From assembly GCA_032716605.1 (NCBI GenBank), contig CM064523.1, positions 38,932,215-38,996,214 of the forward strand: DNA of 64,000 nucleotides. Reading direction: 5' to 3'. Below the pieces are notes generated by a model. It searched no databases, had not been told where the DNA came from, and saw nothing but the letters and a program-made list of their open reading frames with translations. Shown here one piece after another: positions 43,563-54,889 of the stretch. Made by a program: the position numbers and the translations under genes. Source of the DNA: Paralithodes platypus (lineage: Eukaryota > Arthropoda > Malacostraca > Decapoda > Lithodidae). Every line of letters begins with the position of its first letter. The first letter of the stretch is position 1.

Positions 43563-43640
43563 GAGGTGTTAGACAGGTATGTGTAATGTCACGCTGATTA
43601 CTTAATATTAACAATGGTGGGATCATGAAATCTATAGAAA
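43563..43640 (+). pseudogene. Tiny LINE RT fragment
   Basis: It translates as RGVRQVCVMSR-LLNINNGGI with MKSIE after one stop, resembling the GVRQGCVMSPLLFNI block before the RT catalytic box. Too short to place in a family. Confidence 0.4.
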
Positions 43641-43905
43641 TGAGATAAGAAATCATATTATGACGGCAAAACATATTGTTTCTAATGTACTGAAGGCTGG
43701 CAATATTGTAGTTTGCTTAATGCATGTGTCTTGCTTAAAGTGTATATATTAAATGCATTGTTCATGTAGTGTATAATATTTATTCACCACCAGCTCACTC
43801 TCACCACCGGCTCAACTCGAAGCGTCAACAGCACTTCGCCCGCCGCTTGAAATTTGACCATATTTTGAGTATTACATTGCTCATTCCTTTATTTGTTTGC
43901 ATGAA

Positions 43906-44217
43906 CTGTAGCTAAGAGCACGTTAAACCGCCCAGTAGTTGCTTTGCATGTTATTCTGCTTTCTTTTTTGACTGATAAACGTTTGTTTATCGAGACTGCC
44001 ATTGTTTAAATTAGTAGCCTACCAGGTAGTGACGATCGACGCACGATTGTAAACAAACTATTTGTTTGTTTCATATTATATTGTTCTAGCCCTTGCTGTA
44101 GTAATGTTTGCCCTCACTGTAGTTAAGTGCTTAGTAAATCACCCAGTAGTTATCTTGCATGACATTGTACCTGTATTTTTGACTGAAAAACGTTTGTTTA
44201 ACAAAATTATCTTTGCC
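43906..44217. repeat. Imperfect 100-bp direct duplication, 211 bp apart
   Basis: CTGTAG-TAAG, CCCAGTAGTT, TTGCATG and TTTTTGACTGA-AAACGTTTG-TTA occur in the same order at 43908-44000 and 44119-44210. Confidence 0.65.
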
Positions 44218-44281
44218 AATTAAGCGCCGCCGCCGACACCAGCGCCACCTGTATACACATAAACAAATTATCCCTCTTGTA

Positions 44282-45296
44282 CAATCGCGCTAAGAAGTCA
44301 TTTCTCGATTCCCAGTACCTTTTGTTCAGAAAGTGCTATCTGGCAACTATTGAGGCTCTACTATATTCATATATTACACACCGGGGAGAACTGTATAGAA
44401 GGAAACAATACCAAAAACGCGATATACAAGTATTGTTGCAATATATTTATCTCATTATGTGACAGCAAACCAAATAATACGAAAGTTTAGACTAACCCGA
44501 ACGAAACAAATTGAAACTCGTAGTATTTCGCTCACTAGATTCAGGATTAAAATGTGGAGCAAGTTTCTTAATGCTTGTATTACTTTTTAAACCAACAATA
44601 CTGGGAGAAAAGTATCTCATAAAATTTAAACCAACAGATAAAACTAATATTCAAACCATAAGTGTCAATAAATCACGTAAATAAACATATAACAGATTGT
44701 TTTTTCCACATTTTATTCTCTATGTGGGACAACAGTCTGCCTGAAAAACAAGCGGTCTCCAGTATATTTTGGAAGAAAGCTTGAATACTCGAGAACAGCT
44801 TGTGATTTGTATAGACAAACGATGAATTTTCACTTTTAGAATATATAATAACCCATAGGGAGACCCATATAAAAACGGAAGATGGAAAGGCAAGTGTAAA
44901 AGGACAAAGGTGAATATAAATGCAAAGAGATATATATACTCCCTCTCATATCCTGACAATGACTGACTCGGTCGCTGAATATCCTACCGTTCCTACGGGC
45001 CTGGGAGTGCAACATGCTAGATAGTGCATGTAAATGAATTACTCATTATTCTATAAAGAAATTGTAAACAAACATTACTTATATTTATTCAAACTTCAAC
45101 ATAAATCAAAATTGGAGGGCATAAATAGGTTAATTTTCTAAGTAGGCCAATTATTGGGAATATCCAAAGACCTATAGTTTAAAATTTGGAAACGACCGGG
45201 CTCCGAGGGGCAGTGGAGAGTTACCAGCGGTAGCCAGATTTGGGAACTATTGTCCGATCCTTAGAAAAAGCGAGTCATGACTTCTTAGCGCGATTG
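44282..45296. mobile_element. TIR element, 1015 bp, with TA flanks (Tc1/mariner-like)
   Basis: CAATCGCGCTAAGAAGTCAT at 44282-44301 is repeated in perfect inversion at 45277-45296. TA flanks both ends (44280-44281 and 45297-45298). TA duplication suggests the Tc1/mariner group. Internal sequence holds no transposase; the 61- and 79-codon frames inside are shadows. Confidence 0.8.
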
Positions 45297-45594
45297 TACT
45301 TTATATATCAAAGTCTAGCCATTACTATACCTAGTTGAACTTTTTATATTGGTTGATTATATAAATCGCACACACATTTGTTAAGATATTTGTTTAATAT
45401 TGGGTTAGAATAATTGAGTTACTGTAAAACATTTTGATAGCCTATTTAAGCGCATTTCAGATACTTTTCATCATATTAATATGCCTATTACACTCTTTTG
45501 TACTTTCTAGTAAATCTTGTGGAGTCATTTTTCTTTTCATTCCAGGTGTATTATTGACTTGATGTAAATGTAACATTTTGAGGCTTTAATTGTA

Positions 45595-45741
45595 TTAGAA
45601 GTGAAGTGAAGTGATTTAAAGTGAGTGAAGTGAATAAAGTGATCTGAAGTTTGTTAAGTGAATAAAGTAATCTGAAGTGAGGCAAATGATTAGAAGTGAC
45701 TTGAAGTGAGTGAAGTTATTTGAAGTTTTGTTATTGTCACC
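45595..45741 (+). repeat. GTGAAGT-rich leader upstream of the CR1-like ORF1
   Basis: About 130 bases of irregular AGTGAAGT, AGTGAGTGAAGT and GAATAAAGT words end at the ATG at 45742. The position suggests the 5' untranslated or internal promoter region of the LINE. Confidence 0.55.
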
Positions 45742-45963
45742 ATGTCTCGCGCCTGCACGACCTGTTCCGATAGGTTTGGCCCTACCATGTTTGCCTGCCC
45801 CGAGGTTCATGTCTGCCGATTCTGCCAGCTCCGAGAAGATTTGGCAGATAAACTGGATGAAGCTAACGTCAAGATTAACGCCCTCACCAAGAAGCTGGAA
45901 ACACTCCAAGAATTTACAATGCTCAACATAGGAGTATCATCAAATGAAGCAATTTCTACCTAA
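45742..45963 (+). pseudogene. N-terminus of CR1-like ORF1 with Cys cluster and coiled coil
   Basis: 73 residues beginning MSRACTTCSDRF. CTTC, then C, then CRFC with a histidine between (about residues 5-29) form a small zinc-binding module. It is followed by a heptad-like helix, LADKLDEANVKINALTKKLE. LINE ORF1 proteins of the CR1 group bind RNA through such zinc fingers and a coiled coil. The frame ends at TAA 45961, immediately before ORF2-like sequence. The ATG is the first in the region and follows the GTGAAGT leader. Confidence 0.65.
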
Positions 45964-45968
45964 AAATA

Positions 45969-47960
45969 GTGCAAGACTACATAATATCGAAAATACGGCG
46001 TACAGGCCATAATGATAAGCCCAAATGGTGGAATAAAGAGATTTCAGACTGTTTGCTTTCTAAAAAGTCTGCTAATGATAGATTAAAATCCTCACAAAAT
46101 GCCGAAGAACGGGTGAAATTTGTAGAACTACGACGCAAAGCCAAAAAGTTAATTAAGCAAAGTAAAAATACCCTGGAGTTACATGTTGCGAATCAAAGTA
46201 AAACAAACCCGAAAGAATTCTATAGTTATATCAGAAGAAAAAAAAGTAGTTACTACAACTGTTGGCCCGTTAGTCGATGAAAATGGAGAATACACCAAAG
46301 ACGAAGTACAAGTGAGTAAATCCCTCAATACCTTCTTTGCATCAGTTTTTATAACAGAAGACCTCAGTGATATCCCTACAGCATCGCCGATTCAAATTGA
46401 TAATTCTGATGTTCTAAGCTATATCACCATTACAGAGAGAGAAGTATTGAAATGTTTAGAAAAACTCAAGGTAAATAAATCGCCCGGACCTGATACAATC
46501 TCACCTAGAGTTCTAAAGGAAGCTAAGGATGAGCTCTCCAAACCACTGACATTGCTATTCAATAAATCCTTGCAGTCTGGAACTATGCCTGATCAGTGGA
46601 AGCTAGCCAACGTAACACCGATATTAAAAAAAGGCAGCAAATCCCTACCCAGTAACTATCGTTTAATTATCTTGACCTCAGTTGTATGTAAAATGCTAGA
46701 AACACTCATAAGAGACAGACTCGTAAATCATTAGAGGAAAATAACATACTTAAAGATACTCAACACGGCTTTTGTAACAAACGTTCCTGCGTAAAAAAAC
46801 TCTTAGACTTCTTCCACGATATTCTCAATCTCTATGATGAGAGTAAAGCTGTAGATATTATATACTTTGATTTTCAAAAGGACTTTGACAAAGTTCCCCA
46901 CAAACGTTTACTGCTAAAACTAAAAGCGCATGGAATACAAGATGGTGTGTTGAAATGGATAGAAAATTGGCTCAGCAACAGAAAGCAAAGAGTAGTCATA
47001 AACGGTAAGGCATCTAAATGGACCAATGTAAGTAGCGGGGTACGCCAGGGAACGGTACTGGGACCAATTATCTTTCTAATTTTATATCAACGACATAGAC
47101 GAGGGTCTCACCTGTACAATCTCAAAGTTTGCTGACGATACAAAAATTGCAAATATCGTACTCCCAAAAAAACAAGTTGACAATATGCAACACAATCTAA
47201 ATAAGTTGTCATGTTGGGCGCAAACTTGGCAAATGAGTTTCAATGCGGATAAATGTAAAGTACTACATATCGGATACCGAAATGAGAAAGCAAACTATTT
47301 GATGAATGGCACTCAGCTTAAGAGTGTAGACAGAGAAACCGATCTGGGAGTAACAATATCAAGTAACCTAAAACCAAGTCAACACTGTTCAGAAGTTGTT
47401 AAGAACGCAAACAAAATAATTGGCTTTATAGGCAGGTCATTTGAGCATAAATCCAAAGAAGTTATCCTAACCCTTTACTATTCCTTAGTCCGCCCTCTGC
47501 TGGAATACTGCCTTCAATCCTGGTGCCCTTATTACCAAAAAGATATAGACAAGCTAGAACGAGTTCAACGTAGAGTTACCAAAATGATACCTAGCCTAAA
47601 GAACAAACCATACAAGGAGCGTCTTAAGGAATTTAATATATTTCCTTTAACCCAGCGCAGATTAAAAGGCGACTTAATTCAAGTGTTCAAAATCATCAAA
47701 GGCATCGTCAATATGAACTATAGTAAGTACTTCACTATCGACCAATCTAATTATACGCGGGGAAACGGTTGCAAAATTATTGGTAAAACTTTTAACTCTC
47801 GAATCTAAGAATTTCTTCTTCAATAGAGTTGTCAACTTGTGGAATGGGCTTCCCCGAGACGTTATAGACTGCAGCACAGCACCGTTGCTTCTTTTAAACT
47901 TCGCCTAGACAAATATCTCGCATCAAACCCGCGACTGACTGCATTTGTAAATGAATAACT
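45969..47960 (+). pseudogene. RT of CR1-like LINE copy B
   Basis: The linker KWWNKEISDCLLSKKSANDR (about 46022-46080) precedes RT. Frame 1 is lost at an A run (46239-46246) and regained as DENGEYTKDEVQVSKSLNTF. Then EREVLKCLEKLKVNKSPGPD, LKKGSKSLPSNYR, a break near 46735, LDFQKDFDKVPHK-like, the SSGVRQGTVLGPIIFLI block, a break near 47085 at the catalytic region (FADDT in a different frame, about 47130), and an open 207-codon tail (47185-47808) with ETDLGVTISSNLKPSQHCSE and RRLKGDLIQVFKIIKGIV, followed by WNGLPRDVIDCS. Inactive. Confidence 0.9.
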
Positions 47961-48179
47961 GTATTTTATCCCCTCCTCAGATACTAACCCATCTGTCCCC
48001 TACTAACTTCCTAATCCTGCCACGGAAATTAGTTCAAGGCAGTAGTTCCCTTTCCAATGTTCCCTTACCCACTCTAAACCACTGTTTGGACACTTGATCC
48101 TCAGTGTTTTGGAGGACAAGCAGCCTAGAAGGGTCACTAGACTGTTGTTGCTTGATTTCCTTTGTACTCCTTTGTACTA

Positions 48180-48486
48180 TAAATCATTAAGGTATTTACA
48201 CTTGAAAAATAATTCCTATGATATAGCTGCTCATACGTTATAGAGTATTGTCCCAAGTATTATTGTACCCTCTTTGTTGTCACACACACACCACTGTTTT
48301 TTTCTCTCCCAGAGATCAAAGTTTGAGTCGTTTGTGTGATGTGTAGAAAAAGTCAGGCAACTGTGACCTTCAGGGAAGTGCTAGCCCCCCCCCCCCCCCC
48401 TCTCTCTCTCTCTGAAGACCGGTTGAGAGCTCTTTGTCTCTTTCCCTTGGAGACACGCAGACTACGAGGTCAGCTCAATGAAGTAT
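48180..48486. other. No gene; C-run and CT microsatellite
   Basis: A run of about 14 C and (CT)n at 48386-48412. Otherwise unassigned. Confidence 0.5.
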
Positions 48487-48756
48487 TTAACACTCAAAGA
48501 GCGGGGCCCGCCTTAAGTCGGGCTCCAATTTGCAGCAAGTTAGGAGCATTATTAAGGCTTTTAAAGGGTTAAAATAGAGTGCAAATGGCCGTGAGAACGA
48601 CGAGTGCTACGTAGCTCGTTCTGGTCTCATTTTGAAGCTTGTAGCGCCTAGTTTCTTGCTGAATACATTTCTTTTTATGCAGATACTTGATTGATCATTC
48701 AGGAGGGCCTGAATATGCCCAAAATAGCCCAAAACCCCCCGCTAGACAAGGGTTAA
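48487..48756. mobile_element. Diverged short relative of the 480-bp TTAA MITE
   Basis: TTAA at 48487-48490 and 48753-48756. The ends are CACTCAAAGAGCGGGG and, inverted, CCCTTGTCTAGCGGGG. AGAGCGG..CCGCCTTAAGTCG parallels AAAGCGGCTCACCACTTAAGTCG in the 480-bp copies, and the region before the right end keeps the ATGCCCAAAATAGCCCAAAA theme. Confidence 0.6.
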
Positions 48757-48869
48757 AATACTTAATGGGTTTGACAATGTGGATTATAGCAAAATGTTTA
48801 GTCTCAATATGAATACAACACGTAACATTGGCTGGAAATTATAATTGAAAAGATTCAGCACTAGAATTT

Positions 48870-49065
48870 GTATAAACCTTTCACATATAAGATCTGTTCT
48901 GTCTGGCAGTTCAAGAAGAGAGTAGATAGTATTGTGCACACTCTGTAATGAGTGTTGTGCACTAAACAGTCTCTTTCCTTCCACTTCGAGTATCTCCTCG
49001 GAATGGACCGCAAGGACTCCGAGATACTAACTATTCCTTGTAACTCCGTGTAACTCTCTCTCCCT
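48870..49065 (+). pseudogene. CR1-like LINE 3' fragment
   Basis: FKKRVDSIVHTL (about 48910-48945) and the DNA words CGAGATACTAACTATTCCTT and GTAACTCTCT match the tail at 23250-23400. Confidence 0.5.
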
Positions 49066-49427
49066 CTCTCTCTGATGTCTTTTTATTATCCAACCTCGGC
49101 AAATTTCAAAACCAAAGAGAGAGAGCTGGTATGATGGTATGGAAAATAAGCGAGTATTGTTAAAGAAACTGGTTTAATATTCAGAGGCATGCAAATACTC
49201 ACAGCAACCCACAATAACAGGGAGCTTATAATGTGAGCAATGAAAATTGTTGATTTTGTATAAAATTAGGATTTGCATTATAAATAATAAAATAAAAACG
49301 CTTTTTCATCGTTAATAAGAAATTACAATTTAACTACTATTATAATAAATGAGCAAATGAGTATATATAAATAACATAACATTTTTTTAGAGTTAATTAA
49401 TTGCTTCCTATGTAGTGAACAGAGGGG

Positions 49428-49545
49428 AAGTGTGGCTAAGTGGACAATGCACCAAAATGGTAGTTATAGGAGCTACGGTTCGAATTACCGTACAGCTGGG
49501 ATAGATATTATTGGGAGTAAATTTCACCTCCAGTACCTACATCAT
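49428..49545 (+). repeat. tRNA-like SINE head remnant
   Basis: AGTGTGGCTAAGTGGACAAT resembles box A and CGGTTCGAATTACCGTA contains box B GGTTCGAATT (about 49480-49490) inside a T-arm that pairs well. The middle does not form a normal anticodon arm, so it is not called a tRNA gene. Confidence 0.5.
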
Positions 49546-51970
49546 AAGACCACCGTCATGTTGAAATTTTAAGCTGATGTCTCACTAGCGGTTTTTCCAT
49601 CAACGTTTATCCTCAACACTAGACTGGCAACTTCTGAGGCAAACATTTTAAATACATTTCTCGCCTAATATAATCCGTCATCGTAGAACCACTCCTCCAG
49701 ACAAATGTTAATTATGGAAAGTGGACGACATAAACTATGGTGTGATAGTCCCTATACCCTTGTTGTTGTTGTCAATAACTACAGGCTCGTGGCATGACTC
49801 TCTGAGAATACCATCAAGTTTACAGACGGTCAACTAACGACATATGTTGCTTTGCTTCAAGACTTCCTAATCTACCACACATCAAGGCCATAAAATACCT
49901 ACACTGTAAACATTAAACGAATAATTATAACATACATGGTACTAAGAAGTGTTTCAATCTTTGTAATTTGAATATTATTATGCGACTAACACTATTTATG
50001 TGTACTGTTTTTATAATAATTCAGTTTCAGTTTTAACAGTGTAGAATGTCTGAAAGGTTGATAAACTAAAGATTAACATATTGAAGGTAACATTATTATA
50101 ACTAATAATGTAATTGCTCTTTAGCAAATGTAATTAGCTTTTTGATATCCACAAATAAAAAATAACTAAAGTGAATGATATATATGTTATTCGTAATACT
50201 ATATTCTGTTCCAAAGTATGTAGGTAAAAAATCGTGAACCCTAACCTCTGTAACTCAAAAGAGGATGGAGCAAATGGGCCGTATATTGCCACACCTATTG
50301 TCTGGCTGACCCTTCCCAAATATTATAAATATTCGCTTGATTAGTCTAGTGAGTAAATAGGTTAATGTTCAAGATTTCTGTCTACCTAATTGGAACTGAG
50401 TATAGCTATATATAGTAAAACCAAGAAACCCTAATGAGCATGCTCTACAGACACCGGAAGTAATTTTATGACTAGGTGTACTTTCCGTGTATACATTTTC
50501 ATAGGTAGTTAAGTTAATACTGGTTGTTTATGAACTTTTAATTCAAGTATAGGTAATTAAAGGTGAACATCCGATACATCTTGTAATTAAACAATATTAC
50601 GCAAGCTATCAGAATGTTATTGGAAAACACAAAACCAAATATAGTTGTGGAAGCATTTGTCTAAGATTTGTTGCGTTGTTTAGAGCTAAATACTAATTTA
50701 CAGTTAGCCTCAACATTAATCACTAAGCTAACAAACTAGCAGCACACACTAACTTTTGGCGTGTTTCGTTAACATTCTAGATTACGAGCACATATCCAAG
50801 AATGCAATATATTGTTTTAACTTCAGTCTTACTTTTAACTGATGAAGTATTATCAAAACTAATTTTATGCAATAATACGTAGTCATAACTCAACCTTAAC
50901 CATACATTACATGCAGTTTATTACCTAAGTTATTCATACCGCAGCAAACTATATCTCTAACCTTAACCGTAAACTAACCATATCATAATTAATCTATCTA
51001 TGCCATAATTAGCCTAGTATAACAGCATTGCTCGTCCCAAACCTTTCCTTAACTGATATAATTAACCTAATTTTAAAATAACTACCATTAATTTTACGTA
51101 ACCCAAGCATACAGTACGTCATTATAATCTAATCTTAATTTATCCAAATTAATAAAAACCTGAACATGGCTTAACATTATCTCCCCTGGCCATATATATC
51201 CTATAGCCTAAACCAAATTAACCTACTTCAATCTATGGACGAACAATTAAAGTGCTAGGCAATATGACTTGTAAACGAAACTAGCAATTCCACGAGAGTT
51301 GTTCGAGTCTCTTGAGCTAAATATGCTAAAGAAAAACAAAAGTAATTATAACTAGTTCCCTCAGGTTTGTGTTCACTTAGTATGAGTGCAGTGTGTGCGT
51401 GTTGGTTAAATACTTACAGGCAAGAGAGGGGAGGACGAGGGGTATAACACAGACAGAAGGGGAGACTATTGAGGGAGTGAGGGGAAGAGAGGGACAGAAA
51501 CAAGGGGAGAAGAATGATGGCACGGTAGGTGAGAGAAACATATAACATATAGAGAAGAAGGAGGACATTGAGATATAGAGAGATTTAAACAAGACAATGC
51601 AGCAGGTGAGAGAGAGAGAGAGAGAGAGATGTGAAACTGTGGTAAAAGAGATAGTCAGAGGCAATGTAATTGAAAAGTAAAGAGAGAGAGAGAAGCTTTT
51701 GAGGTAGCAATACTTAATCGAGTCATATGCTAACTAGTTTAAGAACCCTCTTCTTTGAAAAAAAAAGCTCGACATTCAAAAGAATAACAACTTGTTGCAT
51801 TTTACAATATTGACATGTAACATTGCTGTTAAGTACAGTAATTTGGTATATCATAAACGTCTTTCACTGAAACAAAAGGAATACATCACTGATACACTGA
51901 AATTAGACGACCCAAAGCCCCACCGACAACAACTACTCTTGCCATAATGGCCTACTAACTATACAGAATA
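49545..51970. other. Anonymous AT-rich DNA with one D1 repeat copy
   Basis: 50245-50395 is dispersed repeat D1 copy 3 (CTAACCTCTGTAACTCAAAA, GGATGGAGCAAATGGGC, CTGACCCTTCCCAAATATTA, TTGATTAGTCTAG). 51415-51690 is GA-rich with (GA)n at 51608-51628, which makes the Ser-rich minus frame 51377-51664 spurious. No gene recognised. Confidence 0.55.
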
Positions 51971-52566
51971 CAGGGTGTCCCAGAAGGAGAGGTCATAACT
52001 TTGGGAAATGATAACACAAGGTATTATACGCCTAAAATGTCCTATAAGACATATTCCGAAACTCAGCCAGTTTTGAGATATTGCATGTTGAAAATGGTAT
52101 TTTTCTATGTATTTCCCGGTGACCGGTCAAATCAACCAGTAGAGTCAGTAGACCATTTCAACCAGTAGCTCTCAACCAGTACCAAATCAACCAATACGGT
52201 TAGGTTAGGTTAGGTTAGGTTAGGTTAGGTTAGTACTATATTTTGGCACTGGTTTGGTTTCCCCATAAGGTTGGCCTAGCTGTCCTAGTGCCTACCACAC
52301 CTCCATCTAACTGTAATTATTTTACCATGTTATTATACAGATATTATAAATCTGTTCGTTACAAAATGATTAGAGACATATTAGCTCACTTTGTACCAGT
52401 TGGAAACTATTTGACATTTACAGTGATGCAGGGGAGGACACTACATAAAACCTTCAATTTATTTGTAACGGTTGTAGTTTGGATTTTTTGTTATAGCACA
52501 TTTTATGCTTAGCTTACCTTGTCTTATCAGTTCTCAAATGATGACCTTTCCTCCTGTGATACCCTG
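51971..52566. mobile_element. TA-flanked TIR MITE, 596 bp (mariner-like), with an internal TTAGG array
   Basis: TA-CAGGGTGTCCCAGAAGGA at 51969-51990 is mirrored by TATCACAGGAGG-type sequence ending ACCCTG-TA at 52568; the inverted ends share AGGTCAT. The related copy split at 25957/34666 lacks about 150 bases present here (roughly 52105-52255). That extra part is made of CAACCAGTA words on one side, six TTAGG units at 52200-52233, and CACTGGTTTGGTTT in reverse on the other. Confidence 0.75.
52200..52233 (+). repeat. Interstitial (TTAGG)6 array
   Basis: Six perfect TTAGG units plus TTAG. TTAGG is the telomere unit of most arthropods. It sits inside a MITE, so it is not a chromosome end. Confidence 0.95.
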
Positions 52567-52569
52567 TAT

Positions 52570-53075
52570 ACCAGACCGTCTACATCTCTTTGGATAATCA
52601 ATAACAGGTACATTAGAAATATTATTGGACAACGCCGAGCAGCATCGGTAGCATGGAAATAATGTGTTATCATAAACAAGTAGGTGGTATCAACTTTTCT
52701 TTCATATAGTAATATTTTTTTCCCAATACTTTAATCGGCTTGGAATTAACATGGGCCCTTATACATGAATCAAATATGGAACACCACACCACCTCTCACC
52801 TTCCATTTCACCCTCCTTTATCATTCTACTTGTTTACTCTGGCTATTGTTACAGTAATTGATATTCACATCTTGTTTAATCTGCTGCCGAGTTTGTGGTG
52901 TTGTCAGGAACTTGATTTGCCTCGTCTGTTTCATTTTCGTGGAATACGTTGCGTTCCGTTTTGTTTTCTATTGAAGTGTACATTGTTAATAATGATGTTT
53001 GTATGTTGTTCATATAATCTGCACATGTGTGCATATTTACTTACCGTATAGAATAGGTTTTCACTGTTTTAATAT
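52570..53075. other. No recognisable feature
   Basis: A 103-codon plus frame (52740-53051) rich in Leu, Phe and Cys shows no motif or signal that I would defend as a gene. Confidence 0.4.
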
Positions 53076-53076
53076 A

Positions 53077-53228
<152 letters not shown>

Positions 53229-53287
53229 TATACAAAATGAAACCCCAACTTAACAATACCATATCTGCTGCCCCTTTCAACATAGTA

Positions 53288-53392
53288 CAGTAATATGTGT
53301 ACCTCCCATACAATAATTTGTATTTTCTGCCCCTTTAATAAAGGGGCAGAAAATTATTATTATTCTAGGGGAGTTACACATATTAATGCACA
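53288..53392. repeat. Palindrome centred on a TTCTGCCCCTTTA hairpin, with repeats downstream
   Basis: 53324-53355 reads TTTTCTGCCCCTTTA, one base, then its exact inverse. Pairing continues outward through ATTATT and GTGTA(A/C)CTCCC (53294-53308 against 53370-53387). The same words, ACATTAATGTGTAA, CTCC and TTCTGCCCCTTTA, recur at 53940-54020 in direct order. Confidence 0.8.
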
Positions 53393-53705
53393 ATGTTGCT
53401 GGCGCCACTGCAGACTCTTTTCAATGAGAGAAGTCTGATGATCAGCATGGCTGATGTATTCAGTCACTACTGGATGGCCATCGATGACAGTATGTGACCT
53501 TTCCGGCATGCTAAACAAATTTAATTTCCATGTTGCTGTCCACGGCATTTCCCTGAGTCCAAATGTGAGCCAAAATTATTGTGTGGAATTATGATGCCTG
53601 CAAGGTCATCGATCAGTGGTGCCATTCGTCTCTCTACCCTGTTGTAGGCACTTCTGCCTAGAGCATTTGGTTGCAACGAAAATGGCGTATAGATCGAACA
53701 TATCA
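53370..53705 (-). pseudogene. Broken protein fragment, multicopy invertebrate family of unknown function
   Basis: The minus strand reads ALGRSAYNRVERRMAPL then LAGIIIPHNNFGSHLDS (about 53670-53545). After a frame change come VIDGHPVVTEYI (about 53490-53455) and a basic tail. The SAYN-VERRMAPLS...LAG.ILPHD.FG.HL order is one I recall from uncharacterised repeated proteins in invertebrate genomes, possibly a transposon product; I cannot name it. The segment between the two frames (FxHAGKV) fits a single frameshift near 53540. It is flanked by the TTCTGCCCC palindromes, which may belong to the same element. Confidence 0.4.
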
Positions 53706-54100
53706 TAACATAAGATTATTAAGAAAACCCAAACTTAATATTGTGCAGGTATTAGGCTAGACTTATATTATTGTATTTGAAAAGATAAATGGAAACTTAG
53801 TGATTGGGAGGGGGGTACTAGCTGGTGTTTCATAATTGTCTAGGGCTGGTCTGGACATGTGTTACAATGCGTGACAAGGGGGGGGGGGGGGGAAGGGGGT
53901 ATTAAATGACAACAGAAAAGCGTTACGTAATAAGCATTGTACATTAATGTGTAATTCCAATAGAATATTTTACATGTTCTGCCCCTTTATAAATTGTATA
54001 TTCTGCCCCTTTAAACATTGTACATTAATGTGTAACTCCTGTTGAATAATGTGTATGATAGTTCTTTATATCGTGTGTTCTTGTCTTTAATTTTTAGACC

Positions 54101-54136
54101 CTGATGATGACATAGGATAAGTTTATATGTCGAAAC
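54101..54136 (+). ncRNA. Hammerhead ribozyme-like core in the Penelope leader
   Basis: CTGATGA at 54101-54107, stem II GACATA/TATGTC (54109-54114 with 54126-54131) and GAAAC at 54132-54136 form the conserved hammerhead core. Hammerheads of this kind are known in the terminal repeats of Penelope-like elements. Stems I and III look weak here (GTTGGTACC follows), so activity is uncertain. Confidence 0.55.
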
Positions 54137-54246
54137 GTTGGTACCATTATCAAGATGTTGTTCGCTACCTATACCCTTGTGATACTTTTCCTCCTGAAAA
54201 TACAGTTCCCTACGAACACCCTTATATCCGAAGTTCAACATAGAAG

Positions 54247-54889
54247 ATATGGACACCCAGCTCTTCAAAGGTTCTGAGACTATGAACAGACATCACGGAA
54301 AGTATAAAAAAAAACGTCTGAAGTTGAAATTTCTACTGTGCTATAAAACCTACAATGTGTTTCAAGTGTTTCAGTTTTAAACTGTACCTTAAAAATCTTA
54401 ATCATTCAAATAGATATACATCCTGGCAAACAAAACTCCTAGACATTGAAATGTATTCTAAGAAATCAGAAATACACAACCTCGAAGTGCGCCTAACTCA
54501 ATCCTGTGAAACCCTCAAGTCATCAGTATCCCGCCTCGATTTATACTGCCACAGAGATTTCATTCGCAAGAAACTTAAAACCTTGACTAAAAATGTATCT
54601 GGAATTCATGAAAAGAAATTACACAAACTTGTTGCTAGATAATACAACTTAAAATCATGTGATCCTGGTGAAGTAATTTTCAACCTCTCTAACATTACAC
54701 TCTCATCCTGAGAAAAGTGTTTAATGTCCTTCGGACTAGAATTCTGCTTATCTGTATATAAACCTTCCTTTTACAAGTACTTCTTATCATTTGAAAACAT
54801 ATTAACAAGACTTCGGCAGTGTAAATTAGCCAATGGTCTTAAATTTGAATCTGTAATCAATTGTGTACATAACATTGCTGGCAAGGCAT
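54247..54889 (+). pseudogene. Penelope-like protein, N-terminal part
   Basis: The frame opens near 54247 (MDTQLFKG) and is broken near 54335. From 54355 it gives SRLDLYCHRDFIRKKLKTL and HEKKLHKLVAR; a stop follows at 54640. It resumes as DPGEVIFNLSNITLSS, a stop, then KCLMSFGLEFCLSVYKPSFY followed by KYFLSFENILTRLR (54715-54815) and HNIAGKA at the DIRS junction. These blocks (KL..L, VIFN.S, KC..S.GL.FC, FYKYF..FE) are the region before RT in Penelope-like proteins. Confidence 0.75.

Larger units (their letters stand above)
45595..48180 (+). mobile_element. CR1-like LINE, copy B, internally deleted
   Basis: The leader, the first 74 codons of ORF1, then directly the linker and RT of ORF2, and the CCTTTGTACTCCTTTGTACT terminus at about 48160-48179. 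The rest of ORF1 and the endonuclease domain are missing, so the copy is a 5'-to-RT deletion derivative rather than a simple 5' truncation. It carries the empty site for the hAT-type insertion of copy A. Confidence 0.85.

Noticed and set aside
51377..51664. Ser-rich secreted protein gene on minus
   Set aside because: It is antisense to a GA-rich purine tract with (GA)n, which yields Ser/Leu/Pro by composition.
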